The notes below the pieces were generated by a model that searched no databases, was not told the DNA's origin, and saw nothing but the letters and a program-made list of their open reading frames with translations. The translations under genes were made by a program, and so were the position numbers. A stretch of DNA of 64,000 bases from Cupriavidus sp. YR651. Its GTDB lineage: Bacteria; Pseudomonadota; Gammaproteobacteria; Burkholderiales; Burkholderiaceae. Location of the stretch: NCBI RefSeq assembly GCF_900101625.1, contig NZ_FMYZ01000001.1:1086304-1150303 (forward strand), read 5' to 3'. Shown here in pieces: positions 9,863 through 18,867 of the stretch (its first letter is position 1; every line of letters begins with the position of its first letter).

Positions 9863-11734
9863 ATGAACACACCCGGTGAACCGCTGACGGTCGGGGCGAC
9901 CACGGCTGGACGGTATGCCGCGCCGCACCAGGGCACCGGGGACCGGATACGCGTCGCGTCCGCGGCGGTGCTGGCGGGCGGTGGCATCCTGCCGATACAG
10001 GTCGACGGGGTGGATCTCGTGATGGTTGGCCGCGACGGCGCCGTCTCCGCCTTTCAGGGCCGTTGCCCCCATCAGGGCACGCTGCTGGCGGAAGGATCGC
10101 TGGAGGACGGCATCCTGACCTGCCGTGGGCATGGCTGGCGCTTCGACGGCACGTCGGGGATCCGGGTCGGTCAGCCTGATGTCTGCCTGTGGCGCTTCAC
10201 GGCCACCCTCGAGGGCGACGATGTCTGGATGGATCGCGCGGAGATCCTCGCCTGGAAGGCGCGGCTCGACGCCCGTAGCCAGCCCGCCTCGGACAAATCC
10301 GAGACCCACTTTTCCGATATGCCGGCCCGGCCGCTGACCGCGCTCCCCTGCCCGCATGGCCTGCCCTGGCTCGGCAACGCGCTGCAACTGCGCAAGACAC
10401 ACCTGCATGCCGACCTCGAACGCTGGGGCGAGAAATTCGGCCCGATCTACCGCTTCAGCCTGATGAAGCGCGCGGTCGTGGTCATCTCGGATGGCGAATG
10501 GATCGACCGGATCCTGCGTGACCGGCCCGGTACCTTTCGACGCGCCAGCGTCATCGAGGCACTGTCACGCGAGATCGGCACCGTGGGCGTGTTCTCCGCC
10601 GAGGGCGAGGCATGGCTGCGGCACCGCCGGCCGGTCGCCCAGGCGCTGGACGCCCGCCACCTGCGCGATTTCTTTCCGACGCTGGTCAACGTCACCCGGC
10701 GCCTGCAGCGGCGTTGGGATCAGGCGGCGGCCGAAGGACGGTCGGTGCATGCGCAGCACGACCTGATGCAGTACGCCGTCGACGTCACCACCAGTCTGGC
10801 CTTCGGCCATGACATGAACACCCTGGAGGGCCACGGCGGCGAGGTCCAGCATCACCTCGAGCACATCCTGCCCATGATCGCCCGCCGCCTGAACTCGGCC
10901 TTTCCTTACTGGCACTACATCCGTCTGCCGGCGGACCGCGCCTTCGACCGGTCGGTGGAAGCCGTGCGCGCGGCGCTTGGCGACATCATCGCCGCGACGC
11001 GCGAGCGGCTGTCGCAGGCGCCCGAACTGGCGGCGCACCCGCGCAATTTCCTGGAGTCGATGATTGCCGCGCAAGCCGCCGGCGAGGCCGCGCTGAGCGA
11101 TGACGAGCTGTTCGCCAACGCGTTCACGCTGCTGCTGGCGGGCGAGGACACCACCGCCAATACCATCGCGTGGATTCTGTACATCATGTGCCTGCACCCG
11201 GAGGTCCAGCGCAGGATGCAGGAGGAAACCGGCGCGGTGCTGGGCACGGCCGACGTGCTGACCGACATGCAGGATGCCGCGCGGCTGGTCTACCTGGATG
11301 CGGTGGCGCACGAATCGCTGCGCCTGAAGCCCGTTGCCCCGCTGATCTACCTGGAGCCGAACGAGGATGTGGCAATCGCCGGGTACCTGGTGCCGAAGGG
11401 CACGCTGATCGTACTGGTGACACGGCCCAACGCCTTGCGTGAGAGCCAGTTTGCCGCGGCCGGCGAGTTCCGGCCGGAACGCTGGCTGGAAACCTCCGCG
11501 GCGGCGCATCATCGCAGCGGCTTCGTGCCATTCGGCTCCGGCCCGCGCCTGTGCCCCGGCCGCAGCCTGGCGTTGCTGGAGGCCAAGGCGGCGCTTTCGA
11601 TGGTGTGCCAGCATTTCACCGTCAGGCTGGCGCCCGCTTCGGGGCCGGTCAGCGAGACCTTTGCATTCACCATGATGCCCACCGGGCTGCGCGTGGTGCT
11701 GGAACGCCGCCAGGCAGGAGCCCGGCCCGTCTGA
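9863..11734 (+). CDS. Rieske [2Fe-2S]-cytochrome P450 fusion
   Basis: A 623-residue two-domain protein. Residues ~25-125 are a Rieske ferredoxin-like domain with both cluster motifs, C68-P-H70 and C87-R-G-H90. The rest is a complete P450: the I-helix motif AGEDTT (426-431), the ExxR pair E484/R487, and the heme loop FGSGPRLCPGR with cysteine ligand C564. AAGGAGG lies just upstream of the start. A Rieske domain on the same chain suggests that electrons pass from it to the heme, giving a partly self-contained monooxygenase that still needs a reductase. No reductase gene is nearby. The substrate is unknown. The SulP gene follows after 62 bases. Confidence 0.93.
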   Translation: MNTPGEPLTVGATTAGRYAAPHQGTGDRIRVASAAVLAGGGILPIQVDGVDLVMVGRDGAVSAFQGRCPHQGTLLAEGSLEDGILTCRGHGWRFDGTSGIRVGQPDVCLWRFTATLEGDDVWMDRAEILAWKARLDARSQPASDKSETHFSDMPARPLTALPCPHGLPWLGNALQLRKTHLHADLERWGEKFGPIYRFSLMKRAVVVISDGEWIDRILRDRPGTFRRASVIEALSREIGTVGVFSAEGEAWLRHRRPVAQALDARHLRDFFPTLVNVTRRLQRRWDQAAAEGRSVHAQHDLMQYAVDVTTSLAFGHDMNTLEGHGGEVQHHLEHILPMIARRLNSAFPYWHYIRLPADRAFDRSVEAVRAALGDIIAATRERLSQAPELAAHPRNFLESMIAAQAAGEAALSDDELFANAFTLLLAGEDTTANTIAWILYIMCLHPEVQRRMQEETGAVLGTADVLTDMQDAARLVYLDAVAHESLRLKPVAPLIYLEPNEDVAIAGYLVPKGTLIVLVTRPNALRESQFAAAGEFRPERWLETSAAAHHRSGFVPFGSGPRLCPGRSLALLEAKAALSMVCQHFTVRLAPASGPVSETFAFTMMPTGLRVVLERRQAGARPV

Positions 11735-11796
11735 CAACCTGATCGGCGCTGGCCCGGCCGATCCGCCCGTGCGGTCGCCAACCCGGAGAGGACGCC

Positions 11797-13551
11797 TTGC
11801 CCGACTATCCCTTCAACAGTCCCGTGCCCCCGGCGCGTGCGGGCCAGCGCGCGGCATCGGGCTGGCTGCGCTGGGTGCCGGGCGTGCAGATGCTGCGCGA
11901 ATACGAGGCGAAATGGCTGCCGCATGACCTGGCGGCCGGCCTGGTGCTGACCACCATGCTGGTCCCGGTGGGCATCGCCTATGCGGAGGCCTCCGGCGTG
12001 CCCGGTATCTACGGGCTGTATGCCACCATCATTCCCCTCCTTGCCTACGCGCTGTTCGGCCCCAGCCGCATCCTTGTGCTGGGCCCCGACTCCGCGCTGG
12101 CGGCGCCGATCCTGGCCGTGGTGGTGCAGCTGTCGGCCGGCGACCCGGCGCGGGCGATCACCGTGGCCAGCATGATGGCGGTGGTGTCCGGCGTGGTCTG
12201 CATCCTGGCCGGCGTACTGCGCCTGGGTTTCATCACCGAGCTGTTATCCAAGCCGATCCGCTACGGCTACATGAACGGCATCGCCTTCGCCGTGCTGATC
12301 AGCCAGCTGCCCAAGCTGTTCGGCATTTCCATCGACAGCGCGGGGCCCTTGCGGGACGTGCTGAGTCTGGGCACCGCCATCCAGGCCGGCCAGGCCAACT
12401 GGTACAGCCTGGCGGTGGGTGCCGGCGCGCTGGTGCTGATCCTGCTGCTCAAGCGCTTCGAGCGCGTGCCCGGCATCCTCATTGCCGTGGTGCTGGCCAC
12501 GCTCGCCGTGGCGCTGTTCGGGCTGGAAGACTTCGGCGTGAAGGTGCTCGGCAAGATGCCGCAGGGGCTGCCCGCCTTCTCGCTGCCCTGGCTCAGTGGC
12601 GTAGACCTGGCCAACATCGCGCTGGGCGGCTGCGCCGTCGCGCTGGTGGCATTCGCGGATACCAGCGTGCTATCGCGCACCTATGCCGCGCGCATGAAGC
12701 GGCCGGTGGATGCCAGCCAGGAAATGGTGGGCCTGGGCGCCGCCAATCTGGCAGCGGGGCTGTTCCAGGGCTTTCCGATCAGCAGCAGTTCATCACGCAC
12801 CCCGGTGGCGGAGGCGGCCGGCGCCCGGACACAGCTGACGGGCGTGATCGGCGCGCTGGCGGTTGCCGCGTTGCTGCTGTTTGCGCCGGACCTGATGCGC
12901 CACCTGCCCAACAGCGCGCTGGCCGCGGTGGTCATCGCCGCGGCGATCGGCCTGTTCGAATTCGCGGACCTGAAGCGGATCTATCGGATCCAGCAATGGG
13001 AGTTCTGGCTGTCGATGGCCTGTTTTGCCGGCGTCGCCGTGTTCGGCGCGATTCCCGGCATCTGCCTGGCGGTAGGGCTCGCCGTCATCGAATTCCTGTG
13101 GGATGGCTGGCGCCCGCACCATGCGGTGCTGGGCCGCGCCGAGGGTGTGCGCGGCTATCACGACGTACAGCGCTATCCGAATGCGCGGCGCGTGCCGGGG
13201 CTGGTGCTGTTCCGCTGGGATGCGCCGCTGTTCTTCGCCAACGCGGAGCTGTTCCAGGAGTGTGTGCTGGCGGCCATCGAGGCATCCCCGACGCCGGTGC
13301 GGCGCGTGGTGGTGGCCGCCGAACCGGTGACCAGCGTCGACGTGACGTCGGCCGACATGCTGCGCGAGCTGGACAACACCTTGCGTGATCGCGGCATCGA
13401 ACTGCATTTCGCCGAGATGAAGGACCCGGTCAAGGACAAGCTCAAGCGCTTTGAACTGTTCGACCAACTGGGGCAGGACGTCTTCCACCCTACCGTCGGC
13501 GCGGCGGTGGATGACTACCTGAGCGATCACGGCGTGGACTGGACAGCCTGA
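11797..13551 (+). CDS. SulP-family anion transporter with STAS domain
   Basis: A 584-residue inner-membrane transporter of the SLC26/SulP family. LVLTTMLVPVGIAYAEASGV matches the SulP signature near the first helices, about 11-12 hydrophobic segments follow, and a C-terminal STAS domain begins around residue 440 (VPGLVLFRWDAPLFFANAEL). A TTG start at 11797 is chosen because GGAGAGGA lies just upstream; the next in-frame ATG at 11890 would remove conserved sequence before the membrane domain. The substrate may be sulfate, bicarbonate or another anion. It may share a transcript with the P450 gene, although any functional link is speculative. Confidence 0.92.
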   Translation: MPDYPFNSPVPPARAGQRAASGWLRWVPGVQMLREYEAKWLPHDLAAGLVLTTMLVPVGIAYAEASGVPGIYGLYATIIPLLAYALFGPSRILVLGPDSALAAPILAVVVQLSAGDPARAITVASMMAVVSGVVCILAGVLRLGFITELLSKPIRYGYMNGIAFAVLISQLPKLFGISIDSAGPLRDVLSLGTAIQAGQANWYSLAVGAGALVLILLLKRFERVPGILIAVVLATLAVALFGLEDFGVKVLGKMPQGLPAFSLPWLSGVDLANIALGGCAVALVAFADTSVLSRTYAARMKRPVDASQEMVGLGAANLAAGLFQGFPISSSSSRTPVAEAAGARTQLTGVIGALAVAALLLFAPDLMRHLPNSALAAVVIAAAIGLFEFADLKRIYRIQQWEFWLSMACFAGVAVFGAIPGICLAVGLAVIEFLWDGWRPHHAVLGRAEGVRGYHDVQRYPNARRVPGLVLFRWDAPLFFANAELFQECVLAAIEASPTPVRRVVVAAEPVTSVDVTSADMLRELDNTLRDRGIELHFAEMKDPVKDKLKRFELFDQLGQDVFHPTVGAAVDDYLSDHGVDWTA

Positions 13552-13605
13552 GGTCGCCACCGGGGTCGCAATCGAGGCCACAACCGGGGTCGCATCGGGG
13601 CCGTA

Positions 13606-13644
13606 GAAAAGAAAAACCCCGGCCTGCCATGTGGCGGGCCGGGG
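13606..13644 (-). terminator. Rho-independent terminator of the decarboxylase gene
   Basis: A 12-bp stem (13617-13628 with 13633-13644, one G-T pair) and a 4-base loop are followed on the - strand by a T-rich run (GTTTTTCTTTTC). It sits 16 bases past the decarboxylase stop, and may also help end the SulP transcript arriving from the other side. Confidence 0.9.
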
Positions 13645-13659
13645 CGTCTTGCGCGGCGA

Positions 13660-15930
13660 TCAGTTGCCCTGCTTCACGCAATCCACGAAGTAGGCGATCT
13701 GTCCGTCCACCTCTTCCTCCACCAGCCCGTGCACGTCCGTCTCGAAGCCCGGGAAGAGCTTGTTGAATTCGCGCGCGAACTTCAGGTACTGGACGATGAT
13801 GCGGTTGAAGCGCTCGCCCGGGATCAGCAGCGGGATGCCCGGCGGGTACGGCGTCAGCAGGATGGCGGTGACGCGGCCTTCCAGCTCGTCCACCGGCACG
13901 CGCTCGATCTCGCGGTGGGCCATCATGGCCCACGCGTCCGACGGCTTCATCGCCGGTTCCATGTCCGACAGGTACATCTCCGTGGTCACGCGCGCGACGT
14001 CGTTGGCCTTGTAGACGCTGTGCACGGCGTCGCAGAGGTCACGCAGACCCATGCGCTCGTACTGCGGGTACTTGGCGACGAATTCCGGCAGCACGCGCCA
14101 CAGCGGCTGGTTCTGGTCGTAGTCGTCCTTGAACTGCTGCAGCTCGGTCACCAGCGAGTTCCAGCGGCCCTTGGTGATGCCGATGGTGAACATGATGAAG
14201 AACGAGTACAGGCCCGTCTTCTCGATGATGATGCCGTGCTCGGCCAGGTATTTGGTGACGATGGCCGCCGGAATGCCGCGGTCACTGAACTCGCCGTCCA
14301 CGTCCAGGCCCGGGGTGATGATCGTCGCCTTGATCGGGTCCAGCAGGTTGAAGCCATCGGCCAGGTCGCCGAAACCGTGCCAGCGCTCGTTGGCCCTGAG
14401 CATCCAGTCCTCGCGCTCGGCCATGCCGTCCTCGGCCAGCGTGTCCGGACCCCACACCTTGAACCACCAGTCGCCATTGTTGCCGGCCTCGTAGTCGGCT
14501 TCCACCTTGCGCACGGCGCGGCGGAAATCGAGGGCTTCCTGGATACTCTCCTCGACCAGCGCGGTGCCGCCCGGCGCCTCCATCATCGCCGCGGCCACGT
14601 CGCACGAGGCAATGATCGAGTACTGCGGGCTCGTCGAGGTGTGCATCAGGTACGCCTCGTTGAAGCGGTAGCGATCCAGCTTGCGCTTCTCGGAGTCCTG
14701 CACCAGGATTTGCGACGCCTGCGACAGGCCGGCCAGCAGCTTGTGCGTGGACTGCGTGGCGAATACCAGCGCGTCCTTGCTGCGCGGCCGGTCGCGGCCG
14801 ATGGCGTGCATGTTGTGATAGAAGTCGTGGAACGCGGCGTGCGGCAGCCAGGCTTCGTCAAAGTGCAGCGTGTCGATTTCCGACGCCAGCATCTCCTTGA
14901 TCTGCTCGGCGTTGTACAGCACGCCGTCGTACGTGCCCTGCGTGATCGTCAGGATGCGCGGCTTCTGGTTCTTCGCCTTGCTGGCGAACGGATGCGAGGC
15001 AATCTTGCGGCGGATCGTCTCCGGATCGAACTCGCTCTTGGGAATCGGGCCGATGATGCCGTAGTGGTTGCGCGTAGGCATCAGGAAGACCGGGATCGCG
15101 CCCGTCATCATGATCGCGTGCAGGATCGACTTGTGGCAGTTGCGGTCCACCACCACGATGTCGCCCGGCGCCACGTTGGCGTGCCAGACCATCTTGTTCG
15201 ACGTGGACGTGCCGTTGGTCACGAAGAACATGTGGTCGGAGTTGAAGATCCGCGCGGCATTGCGCTCGGATGCCGCCACGGGGCCGGTGTGGTCCAGCAG
15301 CTGGCCCAGTTCCTCCACGGCGTTGCAGACGTCCGCGCGCAGCATGTTCTCGCCGAAGAACTGGTGGAACACCTGGCCCACCGGGCTCTTCAGGAACGCC
15401 ACCCCGCCCGAGTGGCCCGGGCAGTGCCACGAGTACGAGCTGTCCTGCGCGTAGTCGATCAGCGCCTTGAAGAACGGGGGCGCCAGCGAATCCAGGTAGA
15501 CCTTGGCCTCGCGGATGATGTGGCGCGCCACGAACTCCGGCGTGTCCTCGAACATGTGGATGAAGCCGTGCAGCTCGCGCAGGATATCGTTGGGGATATG
15601 GCGCGAGGTGCGGGTCTCGCCGTACAGGAAGATCGGCAGGTCCGAATTGCGGCGGCGCACTTCGTTGACGAACGCGCGCAGCTTCTCGATGGCGGCGGCT
15701 TCCGGCTGGTCGTCGGCGCGAACGAATTCGTCGTCGTCGATCGACACGATAAAGGTCGATGCCCGGCTCGACTGCTGGGCGAACGACGTCAGGTCGCCGT
15801 AGCTGGTCAGGCCCATCACTTCCATGCCTTCGCGCTCGATGGCCTCTGCCAGCGCGCGAATGCCCGAGCCGGAAATGTTCTCGGAGCGGAAGTCTTCATC
15901 GATGATGATGACGGGAAAGCGGAATTTCAT
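13660..15930 (-). CDS. Orn/Lys/Arg decarboxylase, PLP-dependent
   Basis: A 756-residue cytoplasmic enzyme of the inducible (fold type I) amino acid decarboxylase family. The PLP lysine lies in FATQSTHKLLAGLSQASQIL, and the response-regulator-like N-terminal wing domain starts MKFRFPVIIIDEDFRSENI. The length matches lysine, arginine or ornithine decarboxylases of about 710-760 residues, and the exact substrate cannot be read from these motifs. Such enzymes make polyamines or agmatine and consume protons under acid stress. AAGGATG precedes the start. No cognate antiporter gene is next to it. A long hairpin lies in the leader. Confidence 0.94.
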   Translation of the reverse strand: MKFRFPVIIIDEDFRSENISGSGIRALAEAIEREGMEVMGLTSYGDLTSFAQQSSRASTFIVSIDDDEFVRADDQPEAAAIEKLRAFVNEVRRRNSDLPIFLYGETRTSRHIPNDILRELHGFIHMFEDTPEFVARHIIREAKVYLDSLAPPFFKALIDYAQDSSYSWHCPGHSGGVAFLKSPVGQVFHQFFGENMLRADVCNAVEELGQLLDHTGPVAASERNAARIFNSDHMFFVTNGTSTSNKMVWHANVAPGDIVVVDRNCHKSILHAIMMTGAIPVFLMPTRNHYGIIGPIPKSEFDPETIRRKIASHPFASKAKNQKPRILTITQGTYDGVLYNAEQIKEMLASEIDTLHFDEAWLPHAAFHDFYHNMHAIGRDRPRSKDALVFATQSTHKLLAGLSQASQILVQDSEKRKLDRYRFNEAYLMHTSTSPQYSIIASCDVAAAMMEAPGGTALVEESIQEALDFRRAVRKVEADYEAGNNGDWWFKVWGPDTLAEDGMAEREDWMLRANERWHGFGDLADGFNLLDPIKATIITPGLDVDGEFSDRGIPAAIVTKYLAEHGIIIEKTGLYSFFIMFTIGITKGRWNSLVTELQQFKDDYDQNQPLWRVLPEFVAKYPQYERMGLRDLCDAVHSVYKANDVARVTTEMYLSDMEPAMKPSDAWAMMAHREIERVPVDELEGRVTAILLTPYPPGIPLLIPGERFNRIIVQYLKFAREFNKLFPGFETDVHGLVEEEVDGQIAYFVDCVKQGN

Positions 15931-15964
15931 CGGGCATCCTTGATGAGCGTGCTTGGAAAGACTT

Positions 15965-16012
15965 GAGCCACATGGCCGGCGGGAGGTTCCCCGCAGCGGC
16001 GGCATGTGGCTC
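15965..16012. repeat. Long imperfect hairpin in the decarboxylase leader
   Basis: GAGCCACATG (15965-15974) pairs exactly with CATGTGGCTC (16003-16012), and the inner segments GCCG/CGGC and GCGGG/CCCGC extend the stem. It lies between dcd and the decarboxylase start, 35 bases upstream of the start. It could end dcd transcription or act as a leader structure for the decarboxylase. No good T tract follows on either strand. Confidence 0.6.
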
Positions 16013-16089
16013 TTTAGTCAGGTATTGGCGGCCTGCCGGTCCATGGCCGGCGGACTCACCCGGCGACGGACGCCGGCATTGTAATGCGG

Positions 16090-16656
16090 TCAGGTCTTGG
16101 GCAGTGTGACACCGTGCTGGCCCTGGTACTTGCCGCCCCGGTCGGCGTACGAGGTCTCGCAGATCTCGTCGGACTCGAAGAACAGCACCTGCGCGCAACC
16201 CTCGCCCGCGTAGATCTTGGCGGGCAGCGGCGTGGTGTTGGAAAACTCCAGCGTCACGTAGCCTTCCCATTCGGGTTCGAACGGCGTCACGTTGACGATG
16301 ATCCCGCAGCGCGCGTACGTGCTCTTGCCCAGGCAGATGGTCAGCACGCTGCGCGGAATGCGGAAGTACTCCATCGTGCGGGCCAGCGCGAACGAGTTCG
16401 GCGGGATGATGCAGACATCGCCCTTGAAGTCCACGAAGGACTTCTCGTCGAAGTTCTTCGGGTCGACGATGGTGCTGTTGATGTTGGTGAAGATCTTGAA
16501 TTCGTCGGCGCAGCGGATATCGTAGCCGTAGCTCGAAGTGCCGTAGGAGACGATCTTGCGGCCGTCCGCCTCCCGTACCTGACCGGGCTCGAACGGTTCG
16601 ATCATGCCGTGCTGGTCCGCCATGCGGCGGATCCACTTGTCGGATTTGATGCTCAT
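16090..16656 (-). CDS. dcd: dCTP deaminase
   Basis: Deaminates dCTP to dUTP, the main route to thymidine nucleotides. The 188-residue product shows [20 protein letters not shown], the [17 protein letters not shown] segment, [20 protein letters not shown] with the catalytic region, and the C-terminal [15 protein letters not shown] tail that closes over the nucleotide. Length is close to the 193 residues of E. coli Dcd. The start at 16656 gives MSIKSDKWI, the usual beginning. It is transcribed toward the decarboxylase gene, 159 bases away. Confidence 0.97.
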   Translation of the reverse strand: MSIKSDKWIRRMADQHGMIEPFEPGQVREADGRKIVSYGTSSYGYDIRCADEFKIFTNINSTIVDPKNFDEKSFVDFKGDVCIIPPNSFALARTMEYFRIPRSVLTICLGKSTYARCGIIVNVTPFEPEWEGYVTLEFSNTTPLPAKIYAGEGCAQVLFFESDEICETSYADRGGKYQGQHGVTLPKT

Positions 16657-16776
16657 AAGGGCGTGGCGGAATGGACGCGCGGTGGGCCGGACGAACCGGT
16701 ACCGCTGGAATGGGCCGCATTGTACAACCAATCGGCTATGGGGCCGTCACTCCGGCCGGGCCACGCCGCGGACGGC

Positions 16777-17622
16777 TCAGGCCGGGGCGTCCTCGGCCGC
16801 CAGCGGGGCCGGCTGGGCATGCCGGAAGCGCTCGCGCCCCGTGTAGAGCAGGAAATGCTTGCCGGTGCAGCGCGCGAACAGCGTGATGCCGACGCGCTGT
16901 GCCATCTGGTAGCCCATCTGCGTCACGCCGGAGCGCGACAGCAGGAACGGAATCCCCATCTGGGCGGCCTTGATGACCATCTCGGAGGTCAGCCGCCCGG
17001 TGGTGTAGAACACCTTGTCGGCGCCGCTCATGTCCTCCAGCCACATGCGCCCCGCGATGGCGTCCACGGCGTTGTGGCGGCCCACGTCCTCGATGAAGAT
17101 CAGCAGCTCGCTGCCCTGGAACAGCGCGCAGCCGTGCACGGAGCCGGCCTGCTTGTAGACCGACTGCTGCAGCCGGATGGTGTCGATGATGGCGTACAGC
17201 GTCGCCTGGTCCAGCATGGCATCGCCCGGCAGCCGCACGCCGTCGATCTCGTCGAGCAGCGATCCGTACACGGTGCCCTGCCCGCAACCGGTGGTCACCA
17301 CGCGGCGCGCGGTGCGTTCCTCGATGCGGTCCACGCCCGAGCGCGTGGTCACGGCGGCCGATTCGGTCTCCCAATCGACCTGGATCGCCGCAATCTCCTC
17401 GATCGAGTCCACCAGCCGCTGGTTGCGCAGATAGCCCAGCACCAGGTGCTCGGGCGCGCCGCCCAGCGTCATCAGCGTCACGAGTTCGCGCTTGTCGAGG
17501 TAGACCGTCAGCGGGCGCTCGCCGGGCAGCCAGGCCGGGCGCGGGCGCCCCAGTTCATCGACGACCTCGACCTCCTCGATCAGCGGGACGGAGGCGTGGG
17601 TCAGTTCGGGGCGCAGGGACAT
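16777..17622 (-). CDS. fdhD: Formate dehydrogenase accessory sulfurtransferase FdhD
   Basis: FdhD passes sulfur from the cysteine desulfurase IscS to the molybdenum cofactor and is needed for active formate dehydrogenase. The 281-residue protein has the family features: FIEDVGRHNAVDAIAG, VFYTTGRLTSEMVIKAA, and the VVTTGCGQGT loop. In that loop only one cysteine (C113) is present, whereas the E. coli protein has a CxxC pair. The gene lies at the downstream end of the formate dehydrogenase locus, 133 bases after sodC. The start at 17622 (MSLRPEL) has only a weak ribosome site, so an upstream start is possible. Confidence 0.94.
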   Translation of the reverse strand: MSLRPELTHASVPLIEEVEVVDELGRPRPAWLPGERPLTVYLDKRELVTLMTLGGAPEHLVLGYLRNQRLVDSIEEIAAIQVDWETESAAVTTRSGVDRIEERTARRVVTTGCGQGTVYGSLLDEIDGVRLPGDAMLDQATLYAIIDTIRLQQSVYKQAGSVHGCALFQGSELLIFIEDVGRHNAVDAIAGRMWLEDMSGADKVFYTTGRLTSEMVIKAAQMGIPFLLSRSGVTQMGYQMAQRVGITLFARCTGKHFLLYTGRERFRHAQPAPLAAEDAPA

Positions 17623-17755
17623 GTCGGGGGCTGATGGCAAATGGCCGCGCGTTGGCCGCGCAGTGGCCAGGATGGCCGGCACGGAACGGGCAAGCCGTCC
17701 TGGCCGGCGGTGGGAACATCAGGACATCTTCAGTCAGGCGATCTTCCGCCGGATA

Positions 17756-18328
17756 TCACGATGCGGCGACGACCCCGCAGGCGATGCGGCCGCCCGAATT
17801 GCCGGTCGGCTGGGTGCGATAGTCGTCGGGATCCTTGTGCACGACCACGGCGCGGCCCACGACGCTGTTGGGGCCGGGTGCCACGGTCACGTCGGACATC
17901 ACGAACTGCACGCGCGCATTGCCGGCGGAATCCGCCGTCAGGTTGTTCATGTCGCCGGCGTGATGGTCAGGCATGGTCATCTGGCCGTGCGGCTTTCCGG
18001 TGGGATTGAAGTGCCCGCCCGCGCTCATGGCGTCGGGCGCCGAGCAGTCGCCCTTCTCATGCACGTGGAAGCCGTGCGAGGTGCCCGGGGGCAAGCCCGT
18101 CACCGCCACCACGACCATCACGCCACCCGACTGCTGATCGAAGGTGACGCGGCCCGCGGTGCCAGTACCGCTCTTGGGCGCCAGCGTGGCCGCAGCCTTG
18201 CCGCCCGCGGCCATCGCCGCGGTGCCGGGGCTGGCCGCCGCCGTCGGAGTACTGCCGCCGCCGGTGCCACAACCTGCCACCACTACCGCGGCAGCGCCCA
18301 TTGCCAGACCGAAAAGTACACGTTTCAT
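17756..18328 (-). CDS. sodC: Cu/Zn superoxide dismutase, lipoprotein
   Basis: Converts superoxide to peroxide and oxygen in the cell envelope. The 190-residue precursor has a lipoprotein signal with lipobox VAGC (C20), so it is membrane-anchored, followed by a short Ala/Gly linker. The SodC domain shows the metal ligands in HGFHVHEKGDCSAPDAMSAG and in GHFNPTGKPHGQ, and the C-terminal GNSGGRIACGVV motif completes the disulfide. GGAGGG precedes the start. It begins 14 bases after the small exported protein of the formate dehydrogenase locus and is probably on the same transcript. Confidence 0.95.
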   Translation of the reverse strand: MKRVLFGLAMGAAAVVVAGCGTGGGSTPTAAASPGTAAMAAGGKAAATLAPKSGTGTAGRVTFDQQSGGVMVVVAVTGLPPGTSHGFHVHEKGDCSAPDAMSAGGHFNPTGKPHGQMTMPDHHAGDMNNLTADSAGNARVQFVMSDVTVAPGPNSVVGRAVVVHKDPDDYRTQPTGNSGGRIACGVVAAS

Positions 18329-18342
18329 GCCGAACCCTCCTC

Positions 18343-18867
18343 TTACGGTGATTGCCGTGGCGATTGTACCGCCTGACCAGCGGGCGCGGCCGCCGGTTTG
18401 TGATCGGAGGGTGTTCCAACCGGCGCCGTGGCCGGGCCGCCGGCGACCTTCGCCGGGTCGTCGGCCGGAGTGGGCATCGCAAACGGGCCCGGATCCGCAC
18501 ACGGGGCGCCCGGCGTGCCAGGCGCAACGGTCTTGCCGCTGGCCTTCATCGATTCCTGATAGCGGGCGACGACCTTGTCCTGCGCCTTGCACAACTGGTA
18601 CGCGGCAACCTTGTCGCTCCAGGCCGCACGGGCGCGGGTCTCGGCGAGCCTCGCCTGCTGGGCGGCATCGGGCGCGGGCAGTTTGGCGAGGGCGCCCGTC
18701 GCGGCCAGGGCAAGGACTGGGGCCAGCATCAGGGCGGCGAAGCGCGCCCTGGCCACGGGGGCGGGGGCAGAATCCGCGGTGGCAATGGCCGTAGCAGTGG
18801 CCGCAGGAGGAAGAGGCAGCAGGCGCGTCATGGTCGTCTCGGGCAGGTTGCGGATGCTGCAGCGCAT
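18343..18867 (-). CDS. Small exported protein of the formate dehydrogenase locus
   Basis: I do not recognise the family. The 174-residue product has one hydrophobic stretch (ARFAALMLAPVLALAATGAL) that would act as a signal or anchor, then a helical AWSDKVAAYQLCKAQDKVVA region, a second cysteine about 25 residues later, and a Pro/Ala-rich tail. No heme or Fe-S motif is present. The start at 18867 overlaps the fdhC stop (ATGA) and has GAGG four bases upstream; an alternative ATG at 18831 gives 162 residues. Its place between fdhC and sodC suggests a periplasmic accessory role, which is inference only. Confidence 0.7.
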   Translation of the reverse strand: MRCSIRNLPETTMTRLLPLPPAATATAIATADSAPAPVARARFAALMLAPVLALAATGALAKLPAPDAAQQARLAETRARAAWSDKVAAYQLCKAQDKVVARYQESMKASGKTVAPGTPGAPCADPGPFAMPTPADDPAKVAGGPATAPVGTPSDHKPAAAPAGQAVQSPRQSP

